NCBI RefSeq assembly: GCF_900104575.1
Contig: NZ_LT629731.1
Span: forward strand, 1,595,051 to 1,659,050
Reading direction: 5' to 3'
DNA from: Bacillus tuaregi
Lineage (GTDB): Bacteria > Bacillota > Bacilli > Bacillales > Cytobacillaceae
Length of the DNA: 64,000 bases
In this document: piece after piece, positions 1 through 8,384 of the stretch
Numbering within the stretch: the first letter of the stretch is position 1
Layout of the letters: each line of letters opens with the position of its first letter
Made by a program: the position numbers and the translations under genes
Notes under the pieces: generated by a model
What the model was told of the DNA's origin: nothing
The model's database searches: none
What the model saw: only the letters and a program-made list of their open reading frames with translations

Positions 1-1
1 G

Positions 2-139
2 CAGGTGGCAGAATCCATTGGTAAAGTCCAAGTAGATGTTGGAAATACAGCCTGTAAGGTCCCTCTTGCAACCGAATATATAAAAAAAGTAGAAGCGAAG
101 GACCGGGTAGGAATCAAGAAAAAGACTGCGATTTGTTAA
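2..139 (+). CDS. C-terminal fragment of an unrecognised protein
   Basis: An open frame enters from the left edge and ends at TAA 137-139, giving the last 45 residues of a longer protein. The piece contains KVPLATEYIKKVEAK and ends ...KKKTAIC, with a cysteine as the last residue. I do not recognise the family. The frame is open from the edge with ordinary Bacillales codon use, so a real gene tail is likely. The first repeat copy begins three bases after the stop, so the gene's own terminator may have been displaced. Confidence 0.5.
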   Translation, partial: QVAESIGKVQVDVGNTACKVPLATEYIKKVEAKDRVGIKKKTAIC

Positions 140-141
140 GG

Positions 142-355
142 TCAAATTCGCCCGTCGAATTTGCGTCCGGATTACCTGAGCTCGCTCGGGTAAACTACCT
201 TTAAAAAATCCGTGACATCCGCCGGAGTCTTAACTTCATTCAGCCGGGGTTTGAACTCCCACTGAATCGAAGTACCATCTGCACTTGTAGAAGTGGAGGA
301 CTTCTGTACCTGTCGCAAGCTTTCGGTACAAAAAACATTTGCTGAATAAAGTTAA
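142..355 (-). repeat. Dispersed structured repeat, copy 1 (long form, inverted)
   Basis: Reading the minus strand, this copy starts AACTTTATTCAGC and runs to the terminal hairpin CAAATTCG/CGAATTTG. It carries the optional hairpin built on TGTACC/GGTACA, the CCTCCACTT hairpin, the CTTCGATTCAG...CTGAATGAAG stem and the TTTACCCGAGC hairpin. Its AAGTGGGGGATG arm is degenerate (AAGTGcagatgg), so it looks like an older copy. Six related copies lie at 11357, 12004, 17184, 50247, 60451 and 61545. No protein is encoded. It resembles 3' ends of tnpB-type IS200/IS605 elements, which is inference. Confidence 0.85.
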
Positions 356-497
356 ATAAACATAGAAAGAGAAAAATTCCAAAGATACTAGATTCTTTGG
401 GATTTTTTCCTTTTGGGTTCTATTAAGAACCATGTTATTTATTACCTAACTGCATATTCAACACTTTCAAAAGGTTAATTAATGATTAGAATTTTCA

Positions 498-558
498 TTG
501 ACTTTATGTATGCAATTGTATACATTTAGGATAAATTAATTCGTATACATTTGTATAC
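498..558 (+). promoter_or_regulatory. Promoter with two GTATAC-type operators
   Basis: TTGACT (498-503) and TACATT (521-526) are spaced 17 bases and form a plausible SigA promoter. Two palindrome-like sites overlap or follow it: GTATGCAATTGTATAC (508-523) and GTATACATTTGTATAC (543-558), 35 bp apart. Their position over the -10 and the start region suggests repression. The regulator is unknown. Confidence 0.55.
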
Positions 559-576
559 AGATACAGGGGGTTGATG

Positions 577-864
577 ATGAATAACAATGAATTAAACGAC
601 CGAAAAAGAATTCCACGTGATGGTCATAGAGGAAAGGGGCATTCGCATCATCATGGAGCTAAAACATTTCGACGCGGAAGAGCCATTGCTTTCTTAGAAA
701 GAATGAAGGTGAAACGTGCCACCATTATGGAGCAACTTGATAAACCAGAGTTTGAGTCGATACAGCAGGTGCTTGTTGGTGAATTAAAAGCGATCGATAT
801 GGTCGTGAACGAGTTTAGTCAATTATTTGAAATAGAAGAAAGTGAAGTTACGGAAGTTAAGTAA
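577..864 (+). CDS. Small His-rich charged protein of unknown function
   Basis: About 95 residues. The N-terminus is basic and His-rich (HRGKGHSHHHGAK), followed by FRRGRAIAFLERMKVKRATI and a helical, acidic C-terminus. TTG 571 and ATGs 574 and 577 are all in frame. The GGGGG ribosome binding site ends at 570, so ATG 577 has the best spacing. I do not recognise a characterised family. The HSHHH stretch could bind metal, but that is inference. It is a single gene behind tandem GTATAC operators and a strong terminator, which suggests a regulated small protein, possibly an accessory or sensor to a drug or stress response. Confidence 0.7.
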   Translation: MNNNELNDRKRIPRDGHRGKGHSHHHGAKTFRRGRAIAFLERMKVKRATIMEQLDKPEFESIQQVLVGELKAIDMVVNEFSQLFEIEESEVTEVK

Positions 865-952
865 ATATTAGGAAAATGCAACAGGGAGGATGTTCCAAAG
901 GAAGACCCTTTTGGATTGGTTTTATGATATTCAAGCTATTATGATGAGATTA

Positions 953-985
953 GACGTATTAATTTAGGAGATAATACGTCTTTTT
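953..985 (+). terminator. Rho-independent terminator
   Basis: Perfect stem GACGTATTA/TAATACGTC (953-980) followed by TTTTT. It closes the small His-rich gene unit. Confidence 0.85.
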
Positions 986-1086
986 GTGTTTTTTGTGATC
1001 CGACCTATTTGATAAAAAACGAAAAATATCAAGTATTACTATTTTATTGTCTGAACAGTATAATCAAGGAATGGGAGTTGATACAT

Positions 1087-2262
1087 ATGAATAAAAAAGA
1101 CATTGCTAATATCCGTAAGGAATTTAAACTAGATAATTATAAGTTAAATATTCGAGAAATTTTTAATGTATATGTGAAGAGTGAATCCGGTGAGATATAC
1201 CACTATGTCAGCCAGCCCTTTGAAATGCTAGAGCAGGAAATCCAAGAGCTGTTCTTAGCAAACTTTAAAAAGGTTTTGACTGGCCAGCTAGATTCTAAAT
1301 TGTTTGAGTTGAAATTTAAGCGAGATGTAGAGGACAGTACACAGACCATTCTCTACGAAGGGTTACATTCGGATACAACAGATGATTGGACACAACATAT
1401 GCTTGAAATCGTTATGAAAATGTTCACGCATACTATTTATGAATTTGATACCGTGGTGACATTTATCCGCGGGGAGTATCGAAAGCCAACCCGCAAACGC
1501 GATATGGAATCAGATGAAGGCGGTGATGACGAGGTATACTCCAGCCAATTTATTCTTTGCAGCTTAAATAAAATTGATCAGCCGAAAAGAACGCTGCTGT
1601 TTGATTATATAGAGAAGGAATTTAAGCCAAATCATACAATAGATCCAATCATCAATATTGCATCACCATTATCAGGCTTTCTCTTCCCTGCCTTTTCTGA
1701 CAATTCCGCGGATGTGAATCATCTTCTTTACTCAGCAGGTAAAGCGAATCAACCGGATTTTGGCTTTATTGATGAAGTTCTTAATTGTGAGGAATTTATC
1801 ACAGCTGCTGAAGAAAAGGATTGCTTCGAGCTCATTCTAAAGAATGTCATCGGGGATGAAGTGGACACAAGGGTTATTTCGAATGTTTATGGTGAAATTG
1901 ATAAAATGCTTCAGGAGAAGGAAGAGGAAGAAAAAGAGGAACGAGCAGAGCCTGAAGCTCCAATGCTTGATCACCGAGACATTGAACGAATCTTAACGGT
2001 CAGCGGAGTCGAGGATGTTAACACGGCTAAAGTAGAGCATGCCTTCAAAGCCGTTGTTGATGATGAAGCACATGAATTCAAAGCAAGCAGCTTAGTTCCG
2101 AAAACCATTAAAATTGAAACCAAGGTGGCCAATGTTTCCATCAGACCTAGTGATTTGAAATACATTAAATATATTACATTTGAAGGGAAACGCTGTCTAT
2201 TGCTCGAGGTAGATGAGGATGTTGTTGTAGAAGGCTTTAAATTAGAATCGGAAACACTTTAA
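1087..2262 (+). CDS. DUF4317 family protein
   Basis: 391 residues from ATG 1087, chosen because GGGAG lies at good spacing and MNKKDIANIRKEFKLDN is the usual family start. A longer open frame from 1009 has no ribosome binding site. The protein is soluble and acidic, with a highly charged Glu/Lys coiled linker around residues 275-300 (EKEEEEKEERAEPEAP) before a C-terminal domain. DUF4317 has no established function that I know of. It is a single gene between two terminators. Family assignment is from the N-terminal pattern and length. Confidence 0.75.
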   Translation: MNKKDIANIRKEFKLDNYKLNIREIFNVYVKSESGEIYHYVSQPFEMLEQEIQELFLANFKKVLTGQLDSKLFELKFKRDVEDSTQTILYEGLHSDTTDDWTQHMLEIVMKMFTHTIYEFDTVVTFIRGEYRKPTRKRDMESDEGGDDEVYSSQFILCSLNKIDQPKRTLLFDYIEKEFKPNHTIDPIINIASPLSGFLFPAFSDNSADVNHLLYSAGKANQPDFGFIDEVLNCEEFITAAEEKDCFELILKNVIGDEVDTRVISNVYGEIDKMLQEKEEEEKEERAEPEAPMLDHRDIERILTVSGVEDVNTAKVEHAFKAVVDDEAHEFKASSLVPKTIKIETKVANVSIRPSDLKYIKYITFEGKRCLLLEVDEDVVVEGFKLESETL

Positions 2263-2285
2263 GTGGTTTCCTATAATGGATTTGA

Positions 2286-2315
2286 TTGGTTCTCTACTTA
2301 GAGGACCAACTTTTT
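2286..2315 (+). terminator. Rho-independent terminator after the DUF4317 gene
   Basis: Stem TTGGTTCTCT/AGAGGACCAA with one G-U pair and a four-base loop, then C and TTTTT. Confidence 0.75.
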
Positions 2316-2332
2316 GCTGTGCCTTACTTAGA

Positions 2333-2367
2333 AAACAGTCTCTATTATAAAATAGAGACTGTTTTTT
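2333..2367. terminator. Second hairpin, probably bidirectional terminator
   Basis: AGTCTCTATT/AATAGAGACT stem flanked by AAAAC and GTTTTTT. It sits between convergent genes and can serve both strands. Confidence 0.75.
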
Positions 2368-2381
2368 GCTAGACTGCATGT

Positions 2382-2606
2382 TTAGCTGCGGGCAGAGTGC
2401 CACGCTCTTTTGAAAACGTAATATCCAAAAACGAGAAAAGCAAGGAAGCCTACAAGTGCAACTAAGACGTTAATAATGGTTACTAGTACTCCTGCTAGTC
2501 CAAGTAATGCTAAAAAGCTAGTAAGGATCCCAGATACTGCAAGGTATAACCATAAAGCTCCTGTTAAAAAGCCAAGGAAAATACTGAAAGTACCAGAATT
2601 AGTCAT
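2382..2606 (-). CDS. Small two-helix membrane protein
   Basis: 74 residues from ATG 2606, which follows AGGAGG by eight bases; the GTG at 2615 overlaps the ribosome binding site. The sequence is nearly all hydrophobic with two predicted membrane helices (about residues 8-30 and 35-62), rich in Leu, Ala and Gly. It ends in a basic tail YYVFKRAWHSARS, suggesting an inside C-terminus. I do not recognise a characterised family. It is a lone gene on the minus strand. Confidence 0.65.
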   Translation of the reverse strand: MTNSGTFSIFLGFLTGALWLYLAVSGILTSFLALLGLAGVLVTIINVLVALVGFLAFLVFGYYVFKRAWHSARS

Positions 2607-2792
2607 ATTATTCACCTCCTACAAGCTTATTTCTTATAAATTATGCGAAAATAGTAAAACTCGTTTCACAAAAGGACGAAAAAGGGCTACCATAAATATT
2701 TATTTGAGAAGCCAATCCACATTCTGCATAGGATTGTGAATGGTGGATGGTCAATGTTACTATTATCTTGAAGTTAGAAAGCGAGGTCTAAA

Positions 2793-3440
2793 ATGAAAAT
2801 TATCGATTTAACCCACACGATTTCTGAACACATGCCAGTTTATCCAGGTACGGAAACACCGAAATTAGAGGTGGCTAATACATATGAGGAAGATGGCTTC
2901 AAGGAGACACTGCTGACAATGTTTTCACATATTGGAACCCATATGGATGCTCCCTCCCATATTTTTGAACATCGTACAACATTAGAGGTCCTTCCAATTG
3001 GCCAATTCATCGGTAAAGGATTGGTTATTGATTGCAGTCATTTGAAAGAGGGTCAAAGGATTTCTATGGAAAGTATTGATGAAGTAAGGACAAAGGCAGA
3101 TCAAGCGGAATTTCTCTTGTTCTATACGGGATGGGACAGATATTGGGGAACAGATACTTATTTCGGAGAGTACCCGGCGATTACGGAAGAAGTGGCAGAT
3201 TACTTGATCAGCACTAAGAAAAAGGGTGTCGGTCTCGATGTTATTGGAATCGACCCCATTTCCGACGAGAATTTAACCATCCATCGGAAACTATTTATAG
3301 AAACTGACATTGTTGTGATTGAAAATTTAACGAAATTAGGGGAAATTGGCACCGAGCTATTCACTTTTTATGCACTGCCATTGAAGTATGAAAATGCAGA
3401 TGGTGCACCTGTTCGTGCCGTCGCAGTGTTAGACGAATAG
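2793..3440 (+). CDS. Cyclase family protein (kynurenine formamidase-like metal-dependent hydrolase)
   Basis: 215 residues, the usual length of the family. It opens MKIIDLTHTISEHMPVYPG and carries the signature SHIGTHMDAPSHIF (about residues 50-63), whose His and Asp residues bind the metal in KynB-type formamidases. The family hydrolyses amides such as N-formylkynurenine or related cyclic substrates. The substrate here cannot be told, because no kynurenine genes are nearby. A GAGG-type site precedes ATG 2793. The LacI regulator follows 68 bases downstream on the same strand and could be co-transcribed. Confidence 0.8.
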   Translation: MKIIDLTHTISEHMPVYPGTETPKLEVANTYEEDGFKETLLTMFSHIGTHMDAPSHIFEHRTTLEVLPIGQFIGKGLVIDCSHLKEGQRISMESIDEVRTKADQAEFLLFYTGWDRYWGTDTYFGEYPAITEEVADYLISTKKKGVGLDVIGIDPISDENLTIHRKLFIETDIVVIENLTKLGEIGTELFTFYALPLKYENADGAPVRAVAVLDE

Positions 3441-3508
3441 CATTCTTTAGTCCTATACTGACCATCAGAAAATCAATCTAAAAAGAAATGTCCATAGTAG
3501 GTGTTTTT

Positions 3509-4471
3509 ATGGCAAATATTAAAGATATTGCAAAAATGGCAGGTGTTTCTGTTACAACAGTATCACGTGTATTGAATGACCATCCGTATGTCAGCGATGA
3601 AAAAAGAAAAGCGGTCATGCTTGCGATGGAGGAATGTAATTATCAGCCAAATCTAAATGCCGTTCACTTAAGTAAAGGGGAAACGCTGCTGGTTGGGGTC
3701 GTTATACCTTATATAAACCACCCCTATTTTGGCCTATTAGTGGAAGGAATTGCCAATGAGGCTGTTCAATACAACTATAAGCTTGTCTTGATTCAAACAA
3801 ATTATGTCGAGGAGCGGGAAATTGAAGCGTTAAAAATGCTGCAGTTTAAGCAGATTGATGCTTTAATCATTTGCTCGAGAAAATGTGAGTGGAAGCTTAT
3901 TAAGGATTTTGCAGCATATGGTCCGATTGTTTTATGCGAGGATGCAAAGGGGAAAAATATTTATTCCACTTATATTAATCATTATCAAACCTTCTCTAAA
4001 GCACTGGAGTATTTACATCGTAAAGGCCATCATAAAATCGGTTTTTGTCTTGGTAGACGGTCTGGAACCAGTAGTCAACAAAGGAGAGAAGCCTATAAGG
4101 ATTTTCTGCAAAAAATAAATGAAGCCTATAACTGCGATTACATATTTTATGATAGCTATAACTTTGAGGATGGGGTCGAGATTGTAAAACGACTAAGGGA
4201 ACTGAGGAGTCCGCCAACAGCATTACTAGTGACAAGCGACATTGTAGCAGCTGGAATGATTACCTTTTGTAAGGAAAAAGAAATAAGAGTGCCTGAAGAT
4301 CTAGCTATTATGGGCTTTGATAATCAGCCAATAGCTAAAATTATGCATATCACCACATTAGAGATTCCCTTGGTTGAAATAGGGAAAAAACTCTTTTTAC
4401 AGGCAATCGGTCATCATCAATCACAACACGAAGAAATCAAAGTAAAATTAATTGAACGAAAGACTGTCTAA
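3509..4471 (+). CDS. LacI family transcriptional regulator
   Basis: 320 residues from ATG 3509, preceded by AGGTG; the upstream ATG 3488 lacks a site. The N-terminus MANIKDIAKMAGVSVTTVSRVLNDHP is the classic LacI/CcpA helix-turn-helix and hinge. The sugar-binding-like core follows (VGVVIPYINHPYFGLLVEGI; ALLVTSDIVAAGMI; IMGFDNQP). It should bind a small effector and repress a catabolic operon, but no sugar genes are next to it. The upstream cyclase-family gene is the only candidate partner in view. Effector unknown. Confidence 0.85.
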   Translation: MANIKDIAKMAGVSVTTVSRVLNDHPYVSDEKRKAVMLAMEECNYQPNLNAVHLSKGETLLVGVVIPYINHPYFGLLVEGIANEAVQYNYKLVLIQTNYVEEREIEALKMLQFKQIDALIICSRKCEWKLIKDFAAYGPIVLCEDAKGKNIYSTYINHYQTFSKALEYLHRKGHHKIGFCLGRRSGTSSQQRREAYKDFLQKINEAYNCDYIFYDSYNFEDGVEIVKRLRELRSPPTALLVTSDIVAAGMITFCKEKEIRVPEDLAIMGFDNQPIAKIMHITTLEIPLVEIGKKLFLQAIGHHQSQHEEIKVKLIERKTV

Positions 4472-4480
4472 ACGATTGAT

Positions 4481-4507
4481 AAAAAGGCGTACTAGTACGC
4501 CTTTTTT
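4481..4507 (+). terminator. Rho-independent terminator after the LacI gene
   Basis: AAAAAGGCGTAC-TA-GTACGCCTTTTTT, a near-perfect hairpin. Confidence 0.9.
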
Positions 4508-4708
4508 AGGTTAAATGTCTCGAATTGAAGAATATTTAGTTGAAAGTAAAAATAAGATACATTATTCCATTGTCATAAAAAAGAATACACCTATCTATTT
4601 TCAATGGTTACGTATAAGGACAACAGAGGTTAGAGATAATAGGAGTTGAGTAAAATGAGATTTCTATCCAAGCTGTTTTGAAATTTATCACAAAAGGGGA
4701 CAGAAAAA

Positions 4709-5320
4709 ATGTCAAATGTAAACTTAGCCGTGATTTTTTACAGTATGGGAGGTACAAACTATCAGCTGGCAAAATGGGCTGAAGAGGGTGCCAGGGAAGC
4801 CGGTGCAGAGGTTAAAGTATTAAAGGTTGAAGAGCTGGCTCCCGCTTCCATTATCGAAAAAAATGAAGTCTGGAAAAATACGGTTCAAGCTACAAAGGAT
4901 GTTCCTGTTGCCACTGGTGACGATATTGAATGGGCAGATGCCGTTATTTTCAGTATTCCAACTCGGTTCGGCAATATGCCGTCACAAATGAAACAATTTC
5001 TAGATATTCAAGGTGGACTTTGGGCGACAGGTAAAACAGTTAACAAAGTAGTTAGTGCTATGACTTCGGCACAAAATCCACATGGCGGTCAGGAAGCAAC
5101 TTTATTATCCCTTTATACATCTATGATGCATTGGGGTGCCATTATTGCTACACCTGGTTATACAGATCAAGTCCTTTTTGGAGCGGGAGGTAATCCATAC
5201 GGAACAAGTGTAACCGTTGACCAAAATGGTAAAATGATTGAAGACGTTCAAGCAGCCGTTAAGCATCAAGCAAAGCGGACGGTAACTATAGCTGATTGGG
5301 TGAAAAAAGGGAATCAATAA
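4709..5320 (+). CDS. wrbA: NAD(P)H:quinone oxidoreductase, WrbA type
   Basis: 203 residues, typical of WrbA. The flavodoxin fold is evident: VIFYSMGGTNYQLAKWAEEGA (FMN phosphate loop), then PTRFGNMPSQMKQFLDIQGGLWATG, then TSAQNPHGGQEATLLSLYTSMMHWGA, the WrbA signature. It performs two-electron reduction of quinones with FMN in the cytoplasm, limiting semiquinone stress. ATG 4709 is preceded by AAAAGGGGACAG. It is monocistronic, with its own terminator 3 bases downstream. Confidence 0.9.
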   Translation: MSNVNLAVIFYSMGGTNYQLAKWAEEGAREAGAEVKVLKVEELAPASIIEKNEVWKNTVQATKDVPVATGDDIEWADAVIFSIPTRFGNMPSQMKQFLDIQGGLWATGKTVNKVVSAMTSAQNPHGGQEATLLSLYTSMMHWGAIIATPGYTDQVLFGAGGNPYGTSVTVDQNGKMIEDVQAAVKHQAKRTVTIADWVKKGNQ

Positions 5321-5323
5321 AAC

Positions 5324-5361
5324 AAAAAATGCTAATCGATCAATTCGATTAGCATTTTTTG
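5324..5361 (+). terminator. Rho-independent terminator after wrbA
   Basis: TGCTAATCGA/TTCGATTAGCA stem flanked by AAAAAA and TTTTTT. Confidence 0.9.
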
Positions 5362-5512
5362 TTGTGGAATAAACAGTGGATGGGTGATTGAGAATTTAAA
5401 AAAGGGAAAATTAATGGAATCGGTAGGAATGCTAATTCTACTAGTTACAAACTCGGAATAATAACGTACAATATGGTAGGTAGTAATCTATTAGATGAGG
5501 AGTTGAGTTTTT

Positions 5513-5626
5513 ATGAGTAGTCAATATGTGAACGAACCAGAACCCGATTCGAACAAAGGGGAAGTCATGAATGAACCATTCCTAACAAGTTTGAATACTG
5601 GTAAAAATTCAACTGTGTATGGCTGA
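5513..5626 (+). CDS. Short ORF (37 aa) upstream of the CorA-type gene
   Basis: ATG 5513 lies seven bases after GAGGAG and opens a 37-codon frame (MSSQYVNEPEPDSNKGEV..., ending STVYG). It stops at TGA 5626, 36 bases before corA. The product is hydrophilic, acidic and has no signal or membrane segment. The strong ribosome binding site and its position just before a Shine-Dalgarno-masking hairpin suggest a leader peptide, but it could be an independent small protein or a gene remnant. Confidence 0.45.
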   Translation: MSSQYVNEPEPDSNKGEVMNEPFLTSLNTGKNSTVYG

Positions 5627-5635
5627 GATTTTTGA

Positions 5636-5655
5636 CTTCCTCAAACTAGAGGAGG
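5636..5655 (+). promoter_or_regulatory. Hairpin sequestering the corA ribosome binding site
   Basis: CTTCCTC (5636-5642) pairs with GAGGAGG (5649-5655) across the loop AAACTA, with one G-U pair. The right arm is the corA Shine-Dalgarno. The stop codon of the short ORF is only nine bases upstream, so a ribosome finishing that ORF would disturb the stem. Confidence 0.5.
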
Positions 5656-5662
5656 TTTTACC

Positions 5663-6601
5663 ATGTTAAACATTTATTTATCAAACGAACAGGGTACTAT
5701 TCGTGAAATTGAAAATATTGCCAATGGGTGCTGGATTCATGTTATTGCACCTACTAAACAGGAAATTGATTATCTTTCAAGCAAATTAGACATTCCGTGT
5801 GAATTAATCAAAGACCCTTTGGATGAAGAGGAACGATCTAGAATTGAAAAAGACGGGGATCATATTCTTATCATTGTGAACGTCCCCTTAATGTCAATGG
5901 ACAAAAATGATATGGCAATTTATGATACGATTCCATTAGGGATGATTATTGCGAAGAATTGCTTTGTTACGGTTTGTTTGAAGGACAATCCTATTTTTCA
6001 TGCCTTTTCGGAAGGGAAGGTTAAGAATTTCTACACCTATAAAAGGACAAGGTTTTCCTTTCAAATGCTATATTCAATGGCTACCTGCTACCTGAAATAT
6101 TTAAAGCAAATCAGTAAAAAAACCGATGCGATTGAACAAGAGCTTCATGAATCGATGAAAAATAAAGAACTCTTTTCCTTACTGAATTTACAAAAAAGCT
6201 TAGTCTATTTTACAACCTCATTAAAATCCAACAATATCGTAATGCAAAAGATGTTAAAGAGCAATTATCTCAAGATGTATGAGGATGATCAGGAATTGCT
6301 AGAGGATGTTATTATTGAAAATCAGCAGGCAATCGAAATGGCTGAGACCCATACGTCCATTCTAAGCGGAACCATGGATGCTTTTGCCTCAGTTATTTCG
6401 AATAATGTTAATATCGTCATGAAATTTCTTACGTCTATCACGATTATTCTTTCGCTGCCAACGATGGTAGCAAGCTTTTACGGAATGAACGTTCCGATTC
6501 CTTTTCAAGGGCACCAATATTCTTTTATTATTGCCATTATTATTTCCTTTATTTTGTCTAGTATTACAGCAGTCATTTTTTGGAAGAAACGGTTTTTTTA
6601 G
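5663..6601 (+). CDS. corA: CorA-family magnesium/divalent cation transporter
   Basis: 312 residues, normal for the family. A soluble, largely helical N-terminal domain is followed by two C-terminal membrane helices joined by the diagnostic YGMNVPIP loop (GMN motif near residue 275), ending WKKRFF. The long helix around residues 150-240 (EQELHESMKNKELFSLLNL...) matches the CorA stalk. It forms a homopentameric channel for Mg2+ or related ions. The start ATG 5663 is seven bases after AGGAGG, which lies in a hairpin. It resembles B. subtilis YfjQ-type proteins more than classic enterobacterial CorA. Confidence 0.85.
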   Translation: MLNIYLSNEQGTIREIENIANGCWIHVIAPTKQEIDYLSSKLDIPCELIKDPLDEEERSRIEKDGDHILIIVNVPLMSMDKNDMAIYDTIPLGMIIAKNCFVTVCLKDNPIFHAFSEGKVKNFYTYKRTRFSFQMLYSMATCYLKYLKQISKKTDAIEQELHESMKNKELFSLLNLQKSLVYFTTSLKSNNIVMQKMLKSNYLKMYEDDQELLEDVIIENQQAIEMAETHTSILSGTMDAFASVISNNVNIVMKFLTSITIILSLPTMVASFYGMNVPIPFQGHQYSFIIAIIISFILSSITAVIFWKKRFF

Positions 6602-6630
6602 CAGAATCGATACAGCTAACCATGTCATAA

Positions 6631-6662
6631 ACCCCTCGAGATTTTAGAGGGGTATTATTTTT
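6631..6662 (+). terminator. Rho-independent terminator after corA
   Basis: ACCCCTC/GAGGGGT stem followed by ATTATTTTT. Confidence 0.85.
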
Positions 6663-7058
6663 GTTCTGACAAATACTGAATAGTACAGAAAAGTGGTTAG
6701 TACACAGAGTGGATCGTATTAAAGATGAAAAAATAACTAGAGTCTTTCAATTTGGGCATTTTTATTGAGGAAAAATAAGCATATTTGTATAATGACTATA
6801 TAAATAGCGAATTCTGTCGTATAAATAATTTCGAATTGAACGAAAAAATATATCGGAATTTGTCCTCTTGTGTTATCCTATGTTTATCTAACTCTAAACG
6901 GGCAGTAAGATTTCTGTCTGTTATTGTGCAATCGTTATCAATTGGGGACGAAGTAGACTAAATATTCGACATACTCCACAACGTCTGATATGACAAGGGA
7001 ATAGGTCGAAGCAACCCTATTGATGGTAGAATTTTATATTATTCTTTGAGGTGAGATT
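6663..7058 (+). other. Intergenic region with possible structured 5' leader
   Basis: No open frame is convincing. Near the downstream gene, AATAGG (6999-7006 area) can pair with CCTATT around a loop TCGAAGCAAC, and AGAC/GTCT enclose the segment before it. None of the riboswitch consensus cores I know (SAM, T-box, TPP, FMN, lysine, cobalamin) is visible. It may simply be a promoter region for the reductase gene. Confidence 0.25.
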
Positions 7059-8231
7059 ATGCAAAATACAGTAATAAATTCTGAAAATAAAAAAGCTCCA
7101 AGCACATATTCAAGAACAAATCCATTTCAAGCAAAGGTGCTTAAAAATTTCAACTTAAATGGAGAGGGTTCAGCAAAAGAAACAAGACATATTGAAATTT
7201 CATTAGAAGGCTCTGGTCTTACATATGCACCAGGTTATGCTCTTGGCGTGGCACCTTCCAATGATCCAGAGTTAGTATCAGCTATCCTTATTGAAATGAA
7301 CTGGGATTCTGAAAGTGTAGTAATTATTAATAAACAAGGTGACACGCTACCGTTACAGGAAGCGCTGACATCTTATTTCGAAATAACACTTCTTTCTAAA
7401 AAAATACTACAGCAAGCAGCAGAATTAACCGATAATGAAGAGTTAAAAAAGCTTATTCTTGTGGAAAATGCAGACCAACTAAAGGAATATACGAACGGAC
7501 GCGATCTATTAGATATGCTTCGTGATTTTGGTCCATGGAAGGCAGAAGCTCAAGATGTTATTTCTATGCTAAGAAAAATGACTCCGCGTCTTTATTCCAT
7601 TGCCAGCAGTATCGCTGCACACCCGAATGAAGTTCATTTAACCATCGGAGCCGTACGATATACGGCACATGGACGTGATCGTAAAGGAGTTTGCTCTGTT
7701 CAGGTAGCTGACCGGATTCAGCCAGGAGACACTCTTCCAGTCTTTGTACAGCCAAATAAACACTTCCATCTGCCAGAAACAGGGGATAAGGACATTATTA
7801 TGGTTGGTCCTGGTACAGGTATTGCGCCATTCCGGTCTTTTATTGAAGAGCGTGCAGTCAATCGAGCGGATGGTAAGGCATGGTTATTCTTCGGAGACCA
7901 GCATGAAGCAACAGATTACCTTTATAAGGCAGAGCTGGAATCTTATCTAGCGGATGGTGTATTAACAAAGCTTGATACAGCATGGTCCCGTGATACAGAG
8001 AAAAAAGTCTATGTTCAAAATAAAATGCTTGAAAACAGTAAAGAATTGTATGAGTGGATTCAAAACGGTGCATATTTCTATGTCTGTGGTGATAAACAAC
8101 GAATGGCAAAGGATGTCCACAGTGCACTTATCGACGTAATTGAAAAAGAAGGCGGGATGTCACGAGAGGAAGCAGAAGCCTTTGTAACAGATATGCAAAA
8201 GCAAGGCCGTTATCAGCGTGATGTTTATTAA
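7059..8231 (+). CDS. CysJ-like flavoprotein reductase lacking the flavodoxin domain
   Basis: 390 residues with the FAD-binding and NADPH-binding parts of sulfite reductase flavoprotein. RLYSIASS is the FAD motif, KGVCSVQVADRI follows, then MVGPGTGIAPFRSFIEER (NADPH site) and FYVCGDKQRMAKDVH, ending RYQRDVY as in CysJ. B. subtilis CysJ is about 600 residues because it begins with an FMN flavodoxin domain; that part is absent here. No cysI lies next to it. It probably moves electrons from NADPH to a separate flavodoxin or ferredoxin-type partner, possibly for sulfite reduction. GAGGTG precedes ATG 7059. Confidence 0.8.
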   Translation: MQNTVINSENKKAPSTYSRTNPFQAKVLKNFNLNGEGSAKETRHIEISLEGSGLTYAPGYALGVAPSNDPELVSAILIEMNWDSESVVIINKQGDTLPLQEALTSYFEITLLSKKILQQAAELTDNEELKKLILVENADQLKEYTNGRDLLDMLRDFGPWKAEAQDVISMLRKMTPRLYSIASSIAAHPNEVHLTIGAVRYTAHGRDRKGVCSVQVADRIQPGDTLPVFVQPNKHFHLPETGDKDIIMVGPGTGIAPFRSFIEERAVNRADGKAWLFFGDQHEATDYLYKAELESYLADGVLTKLDTAWSRDTEKKVYVQNKMLENSKELYEWIQNGAYFYVCGDKQRMAKDVHSALIDVIEKEGGMSREEAEAFVTDMQKQGRYQRDVY

Positions 8232-8239
8232 TTAGAAAA

Positions 8240-8282
8240 GTGATTCCTGTTAACACTTCGTGGTGGCAGGGATCATTTTTTA
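8240..8282 (+). terminator. Rho-independent terminator after the CysJ-like gene
   Basis: TGATTCCTG/CAGGGATCA stem with an inner CACTTCGTG hairpin, then TTTTTT. Confidence 0.8.
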
Positions 8283-8384
8283 CATCCTGGATTATCTTTT
8301 TGTCAATATACCCCAATTAAATTTCATAAAATTACCACATTTACAATATATTTAAAGTAACAACTAAAAAAAGGTGGTATATGG

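Noticed and set aside
236-433. Minus-strand 65-residue frame containing FLYRKLATGTEVLHFYK
   Set aside because: It lies in repeat copy 1 and a similar frame appears in copy 3 (11929-12111). It is a by-product of the repeat's hairpins, not a gene.
4655-4681. Eight-codon ORF (MRFLSKLF) before wrbA, in frame with it across a TGA
   Set aside because: It has a GGAG site, but WrbA needs no such extension, no SECIS-like hairpin follows, and the product is too short to support.
6880-7058. Possible riboswitch before the CysJ-like gene
   Set aside because: Small stems exist, but no known aptamer core is seen; kept only as a low-confidence leader.
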